From UBA11524 sp045132495 (GTDB lineage Bacteria > Bacillota > Clostridia > Christensenellales > Aristaeellaceae), in contig JBGUSK010000106.1 in the NCBI GenBank assembly GCA_045132495.1, positions 1-64,000 on the forward strand: a stretch of 64,000 bases of DNA, written 5' to 3'. The position numbers were made by a program, and so were the translations under genes. How positions within the stretch are numbered: the first letter of the stretch is position 1; each line of letters opens with the position of its first letter. Below, piece by piece: positions 41,276-49,528 of the stretch. Below the pieces are notes generated by a model. That model made no database searches. It had not been told where the DNA came from and was given only the letters and a program-made list of their open reading frames with translations.

Positions 41276-42340
41276 TCAGTCGTTCATCCGGGCAAAGGCC
41301 ATGCGGCCCGCGCTGGTCTGCAGCACGCTGGTGACGGTGACTTCCACGGTTTGGCCGATATGGGCGCTGCCGCCCTCGACCACCAGCATCGTGCCATCCG
41401 GCAGAAAGCCTACGCCCTGACCAGCTTCCTTGCCGGACTTGGTGAGGGTCACGTTCAGCACATCTCCCGCGCTGGTCACCGTGCGCAGAGCCATCGCCAG
41501 GTCGTTCAGGTTGATGACGGGCAAACCTGCTACCCGCGCCGCCTTGTGCATGAGCGCATCGGCGGTGAGGAGCGTTGCGGACTTCTCGCGCACGAGGGTC
41601 ATCAGGGCCACGTCGGACTCTGCCGGGGCGGGGCCGTCGGCGGACGCAATGTGCAGGTTTGGCAGCGCCTTGACGGTCTCCAGACCTCGCTGGCCCCGCA
41701 GACGCTTTGCTGCGTCGGGGGATTCCGCCATTTCCTGCAATTCCGCAAGGATGAAATCCGCCGTGAGCAGCTCGCCCTCGACAACACCCGTGCGGGCAAC
41801 GGCGGCGATGCGGCCATCCATCAGCACGGAGGCGTCCAGCACCTTCATCTCCGCTGCCTTTCCGCCTTTGCGGACGCGGCCCTCTGCCATCAGCGAGGCC
41901 ATATCCTCAGCCCGATGTGCGCCGATGGTCAGACCCAGCACGCCCAGCACTACATACAGCATCGCCGAGACGGCCATGGTGAAGATGGATTCCCCAAGGA
42001 AGTGCAATATCTGCGTGATCAGCGAGGCGATCAGCAGGCCGCCCAGCAGCCAGATAACCATCGAGATCAGCTGGGTGGTGGTCAGGGACTCGGTACGCTT
42101 TTCCAGCGTGGACATCGTATCAGCCCACCAGGCGACGATCCTGGGGGCGGTCAGGTGCGCGGCGAGCACGCCCAGCGCGCCCATGCCGACGTAGAGCAGG
42201 ATCAGCAGCCATAGGGCCAGCGGCGCATCGCTGGTCATAGCGTGCACCTGCACGCACAGGAATGCCAGCACTGTACCTGCGCCGGCTCCTGCTGCGTAGA
42301 GCAGTGTTCTCAAAAGGTTGCGTAAAAGCTTCGATTTCAT
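41276..42340 (-). CDS. Membrane PIN/TRAM-domain protein (YacL-like)
   Basis: The 354 residues contain four helices in the first 125 residues, a PIN ribonuclease-like domain at about 143-270 (VLDASVLMDGRIAAVARTGV with the first acidic residue; LPVINLNDLAMAL at the end), and a C-terminal TRAM domain (EAGQGVGFLPDGTMLVVEGG). YacL-type proteins are conserved in Firmicutes next to radA and disA. Here it follows radA by 25 bases with disA absent. The RNA target is unknown. Confidence 0.9.
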   Translation of the reverse strand: MKSKLLRNLLRTLLYAAGAGAGTVLAFLCVQVHAMTSDAPLALWLLILLYVGMGALGVLAAHLTAPRIVAWWADTMSTLEKRTESLTTTQLISMVIWLLGGLLIASLITQILHFLGESIFTMAVSAMLYVVLGVLGLTIGAHRAEDMASLMAEGRVRKGGKAAEMKVLDASVLMDGRIAAVARTGVVEGELLTADFILAELQEMAESPDAAKRLRGQRGLETVKALPNLHIASADGPAPAESDVALMTLVREKSATLLTADALMHKAARVAGLPVINLNDLAMALRTVTSAGDVLNVTLTKSGKEAGQGVGFLPDGTMLVVEGGSAHIGQTVEVTVTSVLQTSAGRMAFARMND

Positions 42341-42365
42341 AAATGCTTCTCCGATGAAGATGAAC

Positions 42366-43742
42366 TCAGAACAATACGCTGATGGCCTGCATCACCGTGT
42401 CCACGCCCACAAACTTGACGCCCTCGGGGCAGGTGAGGCGCTTCATGTTTTCCCTTGGCAGCACGATGGTGGTGAAGCCCAGCCGCTGGCACTCAGCCAC
42501 GCGCCTGTCACACTGGGGGATGGCACGCACCTCGCCCGCCAGACCGACTTCGCCCATGACGGCTACGTCCGCGCCGATGGGCATGTCCTTCAGGGAGGAC
42601 ACCACCGCCATGCACAGCGCCAGATCAGCCGCAGGCTCGGAGAGCTCCAGGCCGCCGGCCACGTTGATGTATACGTCCTGATTGTAGGTTTTCTGATTGG
42701 CGCGCTTCTCCAGCACGGCCAGCAGAAGCGCCACGCGGGATGCATCCGCGCCGCCCACCGTTCGCCGGGGCGTGCCGAAGTAGGACTGGCTCGCCAGGGC
42801 CTGCACGTCGCACAGCAAAGGCCGGGAGCCCTCCAGACCGCAGAACACCACAGACCCGCTGGCGCCCTTGGCACGGCGGGAAAGCAGCTGCTCGGAGGGG
42901 TTCAATACCACCTGCATGCCCTTGTCCGTCATCTGGAACACACCCAGCTCATTCACCGAGCCGAAGCGGTTCTTCACCGCCCGCAGCAGGCGGTATTCCT
43001 GCATCTTGTCGCCCTCGAAATAGAGCACCACGTCCACCATGTGCTCCAGCATGCGGGGGCCGGCGATCGCGCCGTCCTTGGTGACATGGCCGACCAGGAA
43101 GATCGCCGTGCCGCTCTCCTTGCAGATGCGCATGATCAGGCTGGTGCACTCGCGGACCTGGCTGACCGAGCCGGGCGCAGAGGCCATCTCCGGGCGGTAC
43201 ATGGTCTGCACCGAGTCGATGACGGCCACGTCCGGCTGGAGTTGATTCAGCTTTTCCTCTACTGCATCCAGGGCGTTTTCCGCCAGAACATACAGGGATT
43301 CCTCGCGGATGCCCAGACGGTTGGCACGGAGCTTGATCTGCTTGGCGCTTTCCTCGCCGGAAACATAGAGCACCCGCTTGCCGGAACGGGCCAGATGGGC
43401 GCAGACCTGCAGCAGCAGCGTGGATTTGCCCACGCCCGGGTCGCCGCCGATGAGCATCAGCGCGCCCTCGACGATGCCTCCGCCCAGTACCCTGTCCAGC
43501 TCGCTCACGCCGGTGGAGGTACGGACGGTCACGTCCTCGGGGATGTCCTTGAGGAGCATCGCTGCCGCGCCGGTGCCGGGCCTTTGCTTCGGGGCTGGGG
43601 TCTTCGACCCTTTTCCGAAGGAGGGCGGCAGTACCCCCTCCTCCATCGTGTTCCATGCGCCGCAGCCGGGGCACTTGCCGGTCCACTTGGCGGTCTCAAA
43701 CCCGCAGGCCGTGCAGGCGAAGAGCGTTTTTTCTTTGGCCAT
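42366..43742 (-). CDS. radA: DNA repair protein RadA
   Basis: RadA promotes branch migration during recombination. The 458-residue form begins with a zinc finger (Cys10-x2-Cys13, Cys24-x2-Cys27), a linker of about 30 residues, the RecA-like ATPase with Walker A GDPGVGKST, the RadA motif KNRFGSVNELGVF, and a C-terminal Lon-protease-like domain (GGLELSEPAADLALCMAVVS). ATG 43742 has GGAGG upstream; the longer frame runs through the promoter. The linker contains a G+C hairpin sequence also found in the dispersed 3' element copy 3. Confidence 0.95.
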   Translation of the reverse strand: MAKEKTLFACTACGFETAKWTGKCPGCGAWNTMEEGVLPPSFGKGSKTPAPKQRPGTGAAAMLLKDIPEDVTVRTSTGVSELDRVLGGGIVEGALMLIGGDPGVGKSTLLLQVCAHLARSGKRVLYVSGEESAKQIKLRANRLGIREESLYVLAENALDAVEEKLNQLQPDVAVIDSVQTMYRPEMASAPGSVSQVRECTSLIMRICKESGTAIFLVGHVTKDGAIAGPRMLEHMVDVVLYFEGDKMQEYRLLRAVKNRFGSVNELGVFQMTDKGMQVVLNPSEQLLSRRAKGASGSVVFCGLEGSRPLLCDVQALASQSYFGTPRRTVGGADASRVALLLAVLEKRANQKTYNQDVYINVAGGLELSEPAADLALCMAVVSSLKDMPIGADVAVMGEVGLAGEVRAIPQCDRRVAECQRLGFTTIVLPRENMKRLTCPEGVKFVGVDTVMQAISVLF

Positions 43743-43781
43743 AATGGGCCTCCTGTAGATTGACGAATTGCTATCTGTTTT

Positions 43782-43810
43782 ATTATAGCACAGATCGGGA
43801 TGGGTTGCAA
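43782..43810 (-). promoter_or_regulatory. Promoter of the radA operon
   Basis: On the minus strand TTGCAA (43810-43805), 17 bases and TATAAT (43787-43782), with extended TGC, lie 39 bases before radA. Confidence 0.8.
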
Positions 43811-43816
43811 TCATGC

Positions 43817-43846
43817 AAAAAAGCCCCCGCCACATAGGCGAGGGCG
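43817..43846 (-). terminator. Terminator of the sigma-factor gene
   Basis: GCCCTCGCC pairs with GGCGGGGGC (43846-43838 with 43831-43823, one G-T pair) and a T6 run (43822-43817) follows on the minus strand, ten bases after the stop. Confidence 0.85.
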
Positions 43847-43855
43847 AAGGTGCGA

Positions 43856-45418
43856 TCATTCGCCCTGAACGACGTAAGTCGTGGGCAGCAGGTCGGCGTA
43901 TTTCGCGTCAGGCAGGACATGCTCGGCGTAGAGCGTGGCCATGGGGAGCGACACGGCGTCGTCAAACAGGCGGAAGTAGGCCATGCCCTGGGCGATGTCT
44001 TTCAGGTGCTCCGGCGCATGCTCAGCGAGGAGCGCGGCTTCCTTGTCCCGGATGGACAGGGCGATGGCAGCGATCTCCTGGGCAGCCCCGTCGATGATGG
44101 AAAGCAGTGCTTGAAACTGGCTGGCAGTGAACACGGGGCAGTTGGCAGTCAGGCGGCCATCCTTTTGCAGAGCATAGCCCTTCCTGACCAGCTCCGCCGC
44201 AATGGCCGCGTCATTCTCCGAAAGGACGGCGGCGCTGCCCCTGGCGATGTCGAGGAGGACATTGGCCTTGTTCCAGTAGCTGAGGGTGTGGTGAACCATC
44301 GGCCCGATGATGGGGAAGTCCATGCACTGCACGCGGTCGCCACGGGCGTTTTGCATCCCGCTGGCGCCAAAGCAGAAGGGGTCTGCATCAGCGGACAGCG
44401 GGGCTGCAGAGGCCTCCATACCCCAGCACAGGCAGGGCACGCCCCATTTGTCACGGGGCAGCTCCGGGCAGGCCTTGTCGCCTGCGATGTTGACGACTGC
44501 CTGATGGAGCAGAATTGCGCTCATCTGCCAGGCAAAGGCTGCCTGGTTCATTTTGCAGCCGGTGAAGCCCAGGGCGCGGATGGCAGCCTCCTGCGCCGTG
44601 ATGCAATTCTTCACCCGGTCAGCAATGGCCTGCGCGTCCGGGGAGATCAGCTGCTGTATCTCATGGGTGAAGTCCTCGGTGAAGATGATGATGTTGGTGC
44701 GGTAGCGGCCAGCGCCGTCCTTTGTCAGCAGGCTGACCTCGTGCAGCGCGTTCAGATCGTCCTCCATATAGGGCAGCCCCACGCCGATCTCCAGGGCGAT
44801 CTGTTCTGCCGTCAGTGCGTCGTTGTAGCAGGCGAAGAGGATGTTCTGCTTCAGCAGCGTCTCCGCCGCGCCGTAGTAATGATTGGGCCCCTCGCCCCAG
44901 TAGCGCAAGTCCAGCTTGCGCGGGTGATAGCTCTGTACACCGTAGTTACGTTCCATTTCCATGCCCTCCTTCAAAATGATGCGCGCCTTGAAGAGCAGAT
45001 ATTTCACCATGCTCTGGCTGATGGAGAGGGTCTGGGCGATGTCCGCCGTTTTCATGCCATGGACATAGTAGAGCACCGCTGTGTCCCGGTACCGCCGGGA
45101 CAGCAGTGTCAGCTCCCGCCGCAGGAGCGCCACGTCCTCCGGAGCGTCCTCGGGCCAGGGCTGTTCATAGGCGGATTCGACCAGTTCGCACTCCTTCCGG
45201 TGCGCCTTGCGTTTGGCCCACTGGCGGTACACATTCCCCGCCACGCCCCACATGAAGCCATAGAATGCCCCTTCTTCGCGCAGATTGGGCGCGGCCTCCA
45301 GCATGGCAAGAAGCACATCCTGGCTGAGATCCTCCGCGTCCTGCAGGGTGGGGGTTCTGGCGATGCACCACGCGCGGATGGCGCGGGACATCTCGGCAAT
45401 GCGTTTGTGCTGGGTCAT
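43856..45418 (-). CDS. ECF-type sigma factor with a long C-terminal extension
   Basis: The first 165 residues form a group 4 sigma factor: region 2 with AEDLSQDVLLAMLEAAPNLR, and region 4 with RYRDTAVLYYVHGMKTADIA and a helix-turn-helix ending SQSMVKYLLFKARIIL. The next 355 residues, beginning ERNYGVQSYHPRKLDLRYWG, have a winged-helix-like stretch (LTAEQIALEIGVGLPYMEDD) and then an alpha-helical domain I do not recognise. Ordinary ECF factors have about 180 residues, so this one (520) carries its own control or sensor domain. No anti-sigma gene is obvious, though two membrane proteins are encoded just upstream. Confidence 0.82.
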   Translation of the reverse strand: MTQHKRIAEMSRAIRAWCIARTPTLQDAEDLSQDVLLAMLEAAPNLREEGAFYGFMWGVAGNVYRQWAKRKAHRKECELVESAYEQPWPEDAPEDVALLRRELTLLSRRYRDTAVLYYVHGMKTADIAQTLSISQSMVKYLLFKARIILKEGMEMERNYGVQSYHPRKLDLRYWGEGPNHYYGAAETLLKQNILFACYNDALTAEQIALEIGVGLPYMEDDLNALHEVSLLTKDGAGRYRTNIIIFTEDFTHEIQQLISPDAQAIADRVKNCITAQEAAIRALGFTGCKMNQAAFAWQMSAILLHQAVVNIAGDKACPELPRDKWGVPCLCWGMEASAAPLSADADPFCFGASGMQNARGDRVQCMDFPIIGPMVHHTLSYWNKANVLLDIARGSAAVLSENDAAIAAELVRKGYALQKDGRLTANCPVFTASQFQALLSIIDGAAQEIAAIALSIRDKEAALLAEHAPEHLKDIAQGMAYFRLFDDAVSLPMATLYAEHVLPDAKYADLLPTTYVVQGE

Positions 45419-45503
45419 GGGTACCTCCGAGGGGGGATTTTGTACGACGTCGTTCGCCAGTATAGTGGCGGGGGAGGGGGCATGGTTAATGCCCTGCGGA
45501 TAA

Positions 45504-45959
45504 TTATTTCATCGTGGAAAAGCTGTACACATGGCCATCTACCCGGTTAAGACACCACAGGCCGTCCATGCACACGGCAGAATCGCCGGAAATGACATAC
45601 CCCCACTCGTCATCCACCGCGCCGCTGGTGATGAAGAACACGTCATCGCCCACTTTACGCAGCCCCAGCAGATCCCTGTCATGGAGCATGTCGGCGATGG
45701 GCTCCGGCAGCACGGCGGACTGATCCGGTTCACCGACATTGTGCAGAAGGAAATGGTCGTCGTCCCGGGCGGACACATACGCAAAGTCTGGCAGCGCGGC
45801 GAGGTCATCATAGGCCGCCTGCCAGATGCGGATGTCGGCTTCGAGCCAGGGATCGTTCCGGAGAGCAATGCCTGCCAGCACCCACATCGCCACGAACAGC
45901 ACCACAACTGCGACGCAGCCGCCGATCAGCAGATACGCCATAAATCGCCGGATTTTCAT
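45504..45959 (-). CDS. Small membrane-anchored protein near the sigma factor
   Basis: The 151-residue product has a basic start, one helix at about 8-32 (AYLLIGGCVAVVVLFVAMWV), and an extracytoplasmic beta-rich domain containing DDHFLLHNVGEPDQ and DDEWGYVISGDSAVCMDGLW. I do not recognise the family. It is nine bases after the larger membrane protein gene and 85 bases before the sigma gene. A sensing role for the sigma factor is possible from position only. Confidence 0.6.
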   Translation of the reverse strand: MKIRRFMAYLLIGGCVAVVVLFVAMWVLAGIALRNDPWLEADIRIWQAAYDDLAALPDFAYVSARDDDHFLLHNVGEPDQSAVLPEPIADMLHDRDLLGLRKVGDDVFFITSGAVDDEWGYVISGDSAVCMDGLWCLNRVDGHVYSFSTMK

Positions 45960-45968
45960 GTCGGTACC

Positions 45969-46940
45969 TCACGAATCATACTCATAGAAGATGAACAGCC
46001 CCGTGTCGGCATCATACAGCGCGCAGAGCCAGTTCATCGACCAGCACGCGCCGACGTTCTGCATGGCGGCGGGGAAACGTGGGTCCAGGGTGGTGGGGGA
46101 CGCATCATCGGGATGTGTTCGGGCGTTGGTGTCTACAAAGCTGCACCACTCGAAATCGACGTCCGCCGCCGGATAGAGAGGCGGTACCTGGAAGAAAAGC
46201 TTGTCGTGCATGACACGGTATTCGGTGTGGGTGATGACGCCCTCGTGCCAGTCGGCGTGGGCGGCAAGGGCTTTTTCCAGCGCAGGACGATGCTCTTCTG
46301 GCACGATGAGGGCATACCAGGTGCTTCCGTCCCCATGGAAGCCGCCATGGGTCTCCATTTCATACACATAACCGTTGTGGGGGACAGACAATATGTCCGC
46401 CGTGATACTGCCCGCACGGGGCTGCTGGATGTATGTGCAAAGGTAAATCATCAGCCCGGTATCCTGGTCAAAGAAGGCGAGTTCCGCCGGGTCGCTGCCG
46501 GTCATGTTGACGTACTTGGCGTCGAATATGAGGTCAGCGGCGGGATGCAGGAAGGCGGCCTCAGGCAGATGTGTTTTCAGCAGAGACGCATATTCCACAG
46601 CGGTGACGGACTCTGCCTGCCAGTGATTGTGGTGGGCCGCTGCAAGGGCCATCACACCAGCCCAAAGGTTGGTGTTGTCCACGTGGTTGTCGTATTCGGG
46701 CATGACGAAGGCCGTCAGTGTTCCCTCGATGCTCAGGGCATGCCAGGGGGCGAACTCCGTGTAGGTATTCAGGCCGGTTTCACGCAGAGCAGCTTCCGCA
46801 TCGTCGTTCATGGCGGCGTGCTCGCTTTCCAGCCCGAAGACCATCAGCAGTCCCAGCAGAAAGGGGATTCCAAAGTATATCAGCATCCCCAGGCCAAGGT
46901 ATGCGGCAGTGATGCCAATCCATTGCAGCACTTTCTTCAT
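45969..46940 (-). CDS. Membrane-anchored protein near the sigma factor
   Basis: The 323-residue product has one or two helices at about 4-34 (YLGLGMLIYFGIPFLLGLLM) and an extracytoplasmic domain of about 290 residues with PEYDNHVDNTNLWAGVMALA, FDAKYVNMTGSDPAELAFFD, and a closing YDADTGLFIFYEYDS. Both this and the 151-residue neighbour end in similar short beta segments. ATG 46940 is chosen for AAAGGAG nine bases upstream. Function unknown. Confidence 0.6.
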   Translation of the reverse strand: MKKVLQWIGITAAYLGLGMLIYFGIPFLLGLLMVFGLESEHAAMNDDAEAALRETGLNTYTEFAPWHALSIEGTLTAFVMPEYDNHVDNTNLWAGVMALAAAHHNHWQAESVTAVEYASLLKTHLPEAAFLHPAADLIFDAKYVNMTGSDPAELAFFDQDTGLMIYLCTYIQQPRAGSITADILSVPHNGYVYEMETHGGFHGDGSTWYALIVPEEHRPALEKALAAHADWHEGVITHTEYRVMHDKLFFQVPPLYPAADVDFEWCSFVDTNARTHPDDASPTTLDPRFPAAMQNVGACWSMNWLCALYDADTGLFIFYEYDS

Positions 46941-47007
46941 GATGGTATCTCCTTTACGGTACAGCAAACAAAGGGTCCTTGACCCCAGTTTTTTTCACCT
47001 GCATATA

Positions 47008-47238
47008 TTAAACGTTCATCCACTCGTCGGGGTCGTCGCTTTCTTCGTAAATCAGAATATCCCCCGGCTGGCACTTCAGCGCCTTGCAGATGGCCTCCAG
47101 CGTGGACATGCGAACCGCCTTGGCGTGGCCGTTCTTGAGGATGGAGAGGTTCGCCATGGTGATGCCCACTTTTGAACTCAGTTCCGTCAGGGACATCTTC
47201 CGCCGGGCCATCATCACGTCCAGATCGACACGGATCAT
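47008..47238 (-). CDS. Small XRE/YozG-type regulator
   Basis: The 76-residue protein is a single Cro/CI-like helix-turn-helix (MARRKMSLTELSSKVGITMA, LSILKNGHAKAVRMSTLEAI) with an acidic tail. It overlaps the DUF2975 gene by four bases. HTH genes of this class regularly accompany DUF2975 membrane proteins and probably regulate their operon. Confidence 0.88.
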   Translation of the reverse strand: MIRVDLDVMMARRKMSLTELSSKVGITMANLSILKNGHAKAVRMSTLEAICKALKCQPGDILIYEESDDPDEWMNV

Positions 47239-47696
47239 ACAACGCCCTCCTGTTCCTTTTCGATGGACATCGCGTGGGTCAGCAGGCCGCGCAGGATCGT
47301 TGCGGCCAGACCCACAGCCAGGAAGAAGCCCGGCAGCAGCACGGTTTCGATCAGCGCGAGAAGCGGGTCACGGCCTCTGCCCAGCGCGCCGTTGATGAGG
47401 GCTGCGGCGAAGGATACCGCTGCCAGGCCAGCCATGCACCAGCCGATGACGGTCAGGGCCTTCCCGGTGGCGGGGGTGAAGGCGGATTCGCCCTTGCGCA
47501 GACGAAGGCACAGCAGCAGGAAGGTGCCCCAGGCCTCCGCCCACAGCAGCATGCCCACAGCGGACAGTACCGTCACTGAGGCCTGCACCTGCATACCCAG
47601 CGCCACGCCCAGGTATACGCCCGCGACGCTGGCGAGGATGGAGACGATCATCAGCAAGGTGAAGATGATTTTCGCATCAGAAAACAGCTTTTTCAT
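47235..47696 (-). CDS. DUF2975 membrane protein
   Basis: The 153-residue product has four predicted helices. The loop LRLRKGESAFTPATGKALTV between helices 2 and 3 is the conserved core of DUF2975. It lies 12 bases after a paralogue and overlaps the HTH gene. The biochemical function of the family is not known; the three genes form a compact cassette. Confidence 0.82.
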   Translation of the reverse strand: MKKLFSDAKIIFTLLMIVSILASVAGVYLGVALGMQVQASVTVLSAVGMLLWAEAWGTFLLLCLRLRKGESAFTPATGKALTVIGWCMAGLAAVSFAAALINGALGRGRDPLLALIETVLLPGFFLAVGLAATILRGLLTHAMSIEKEQEGVV

Positions 47697-47708
47697 CGTC
47701 GGACCTCC

Positions 47709-48224
47709 TTACACGGTCAGGGCGTTCTCGTCCTGCATGGACAGAGCGCGGCGCATGAGCAGCTGCACGGCACGGATCATCAGCGCAATGCCCAGCAGCA
47801 TGAAGGGCAGCAGCAGATGCTCCACCACCGGCGTGACAGCAGGCAGCCCCAGCAGCAGGTAGGGAACGATGGCGTTGCCGAAAAGCAGCGCGACGAGGCC
47901 CGCCAGCGTGAAGCAGACGGTGATGCGGCCCAGGGTGGCTTCGTTCTTTTCGGAGAAGGCGGAGGACTTCTTCATCCGGCCTAACAGGCCGATGGCCTCC
48001 ATTTCCGCGCAGAACAGGCATCCGCCCAGCAGCAGATCGCGGGCACACAGGGCGATGCTGTACAGTTCAAGGGCCTGGGTGCTGTGGTATTGCTGGGTTT
48101 TCTGCACCAGGCTGACGAGCATGAAGGTGGGCAGCAGCGTGGGGATGAGGGTTACCGCGATGGCCAGGACGCAGATGCATTGCGCCAGGGTCAGCAGTGC
48201 TTTAGGTCGCTTCGGGGATTTCAT
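47709..48224 (-). CDS. DUF2975-like membrane protein, paralogue
   Basis: The 171-residue protein has four predicted helices and the corresponding loop GRMKKSSAFSEKNEATLGRI followed by TVCFTLAG, which aligns with KGESAFTPATGKALTVIGWC of the next gene. It heads the cassette. A pair of DUF2975 proteins with one HTH suggests a heteromeric membrane unit. Confidence 0.78.
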   Translation of the reverse strand: MKSPKRPKALLTLAQCICVLAIAVTLIPTLLPTFMLVSLVQKTQQYHSTQALELYSIALCARDLLLGGCLFCAEMEAIGLLGRMKKSSAFSEKNEATLGRITVCFTLAGLVALLFGNAIVPYLLLGLPAVTPVVEHLLLPFMLLGIALMIRAVQLLMRRALSMQDENALTV

Positions 48225-48363
48225 GGGGATGGCCTCCCTTCGGGATTCGTTAGGTCAATCATAACATGGGTTGTGGTGAATGTCAATGCGAAATTATTGA
48301 AATACGATATTTGATAAACGCAACCCCAAGGTTCTTCTTTATGGCCATTTGGAATGGATAAAC

Positions 48364-48390
48364 AAAAAAGGAGCCGCCTGCGCCGCTCCT
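48364..48390 (-). terminator. Terminator of the GNAT gene
   Basis: On the minus strand AGGAGC (48390-48385) pairs with GCTCCT (48374-48369), followed by a T run. The 48225-48363 interval between it and the DUF2975 cassette is AT-rich and probably carries the cassette promoter. Confidence 0.75.
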
Positions 48391-48410
48391 TCAAAACGGG
48401 TCGAAGTCCT

Positions 48411-49211
48411 TTACAGATCCAGGCTGGGGAACATCAGCGTCTGCTCCATCAGCTCGGCATTGAAGTTCCGCACGAGGCGCACCTGGGGCTGGCTGGCGCT
48501 CATGATGCGCGCACGAACCTCCGCGACGCCCTCCTGGCCAACGATGCCCAGTGCCCGCTTCAGCAGATGCTTGCCCAGGCCCCGGCGCTGGAATTCCGGA
48601 ACGATGTAGATGCCGGTCAGCTCTGCCGCGTCGCTGCGGCCGGCGATGATGCATTCGCCCACCAGATTCTGCCCGTACAGGATGCCCCACACGTGGAAGA
48701 CCGGGCTGACCTGCAGGCTTTGCAGATGTTGCGCGGTGATGTGTCCCAGGCCGTTCAGACGCAAACGATCCACCAGACCCGCCACCTCCTGCTGGGTGTT
48801 CAGCGGCAGGGGGATGATGGAGCAGTTGAACAGTTCTGCGCCCACATCGGTGGGGATGTGCAGCCGCACCAGATCCTCCGAGTTGCCCATGGTCAGCCCG
48901 TTGTGCTCCAGGAAGGACAATTTGCGGGCGTCACCGGGGGTGACGGAGGTGTACATCCGCGCGCCTGCACCGGGGTAGGCTTCCCGCAGCTGACGGGCAC
49001 GGGCCACCAGCGCGCCGAAGAGCAGATACTCCGCTTCCGGGGCGCAGTCCATGGTGAAGAAGATGTTCACCGGCTTATCGGGATACACGCTGGGCTGGTA
49101 CTGGCACATCACATAGCCGTAGCCCTGCTGCACGCCGTATTCATTCACGGCGACGAACACGTCCTCCGTGGGGAGATTCATAAAGGGTTCCTGCGGATGG
49201 GTGACCTGCAT
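48411..49211 (-). CDS. GNAT-family N-acetyltransferase (two GNAT-like halves)
   Basis: The 266-residue protein is about twice a single GNAT domain. The C-terminal half has the acetyl-CoA loop ELTGIYIVPEFQRRGLGKHL and the following helix LLKRALGIVGQEGVAEV. The N-terminal half (VFVAVNEYGVQQGYGYVMCQ; FFTMDCAPEAEYLLFGALVA) looks like a degenerate GNAT unit. The acceptor is unknown. ATG 49211 has GGGAGGAA upstream and a consensus promoter behind it. Confidence 0.82.
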   Translation of the reverse strand: MQVTHPQEPFMNLPTEDVFVAVNEYGVQQGYGYVMCQYQPSVYPDKPVNIFFTMDCAPEAEYLLFGALVARARQLREAYPGAGARMYTSVTPGDARKLSFLEHNGLTMGNSEDLVRLHIPTDVGAELFNCSIIPLPLNTQQEVAGLVDRLRLNGLGHITAQHLQSLQVSPVFHVWGILYGQNLVGECIIAGRSDAAELTGIYIVPEFQRRGLGKHLLKRALGIVGQEGVAEVRARIMSASQPQVRLVRNFNAELMEQTLMFPSLDL

Positions 49212-49277
49212 AGCTTGATTCCTCCCAAATGCAAACCGGACTTGTCCGGACGATAGGTGCATATAAAACCATCTTCC

Positions 49278-49306
49278 ATTATAACCAATTTAGGCGGACT
49301 TGGCAA
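49278..49306 (-). promoter_or_regulatory. Promoter of the GNAT gene
   Basis: On the minus strand TTGCCA (49306-49301), 17 bases and TATAAT (49283-49278) form a near-consensus promoter. The -35 box is only about ten bases from palindromic repeat copy C. Confidence 0.8.
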
Positions 49307-49316
49307 GGGGGGAAAC

Positions 49317-49526
49317 GGCCTCATCCGTCTTCGTTCTCGGATTCCATCCTCGAACGAATCCACCTTCCCCGGCGCGGGGAAGGTAAAGGTGCTGTGCCGC
49401 TGCTTGACTATGCTCCATGCATTGCATAGCCGGAAGAAACCAACCACCCCGGGCCATTCCCGACCCCGGGCCGGGGAAGGTGGATTCACGAGGACGGCCC
49501 ACCGTCCGAGTGAAGACGGATGAGGC
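49317..49526. repeat. Palindromic intercistronic repeat, copy C (after YlbJ-like gene)
   Basis: Inverted ends GGCCTCATCCGTC and GACGGATGAGGCC enclose a CCTTCCCCGG/CCGGGGAAGG pair, as in copies A and B. A middle part of about 90 bases (GC-rich hairpins CCCCGGGCC/GACCCCGGG and GCATTGCATAG) is extra, so this copy is 210 bases long. On the transcribed strand it begins two bases after the YlbJ-like stop. Bases 49212-49528 otherwise hold only the GNAT promoter. Confidence 0.75.
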
Positions 49527-49528
49527 CG

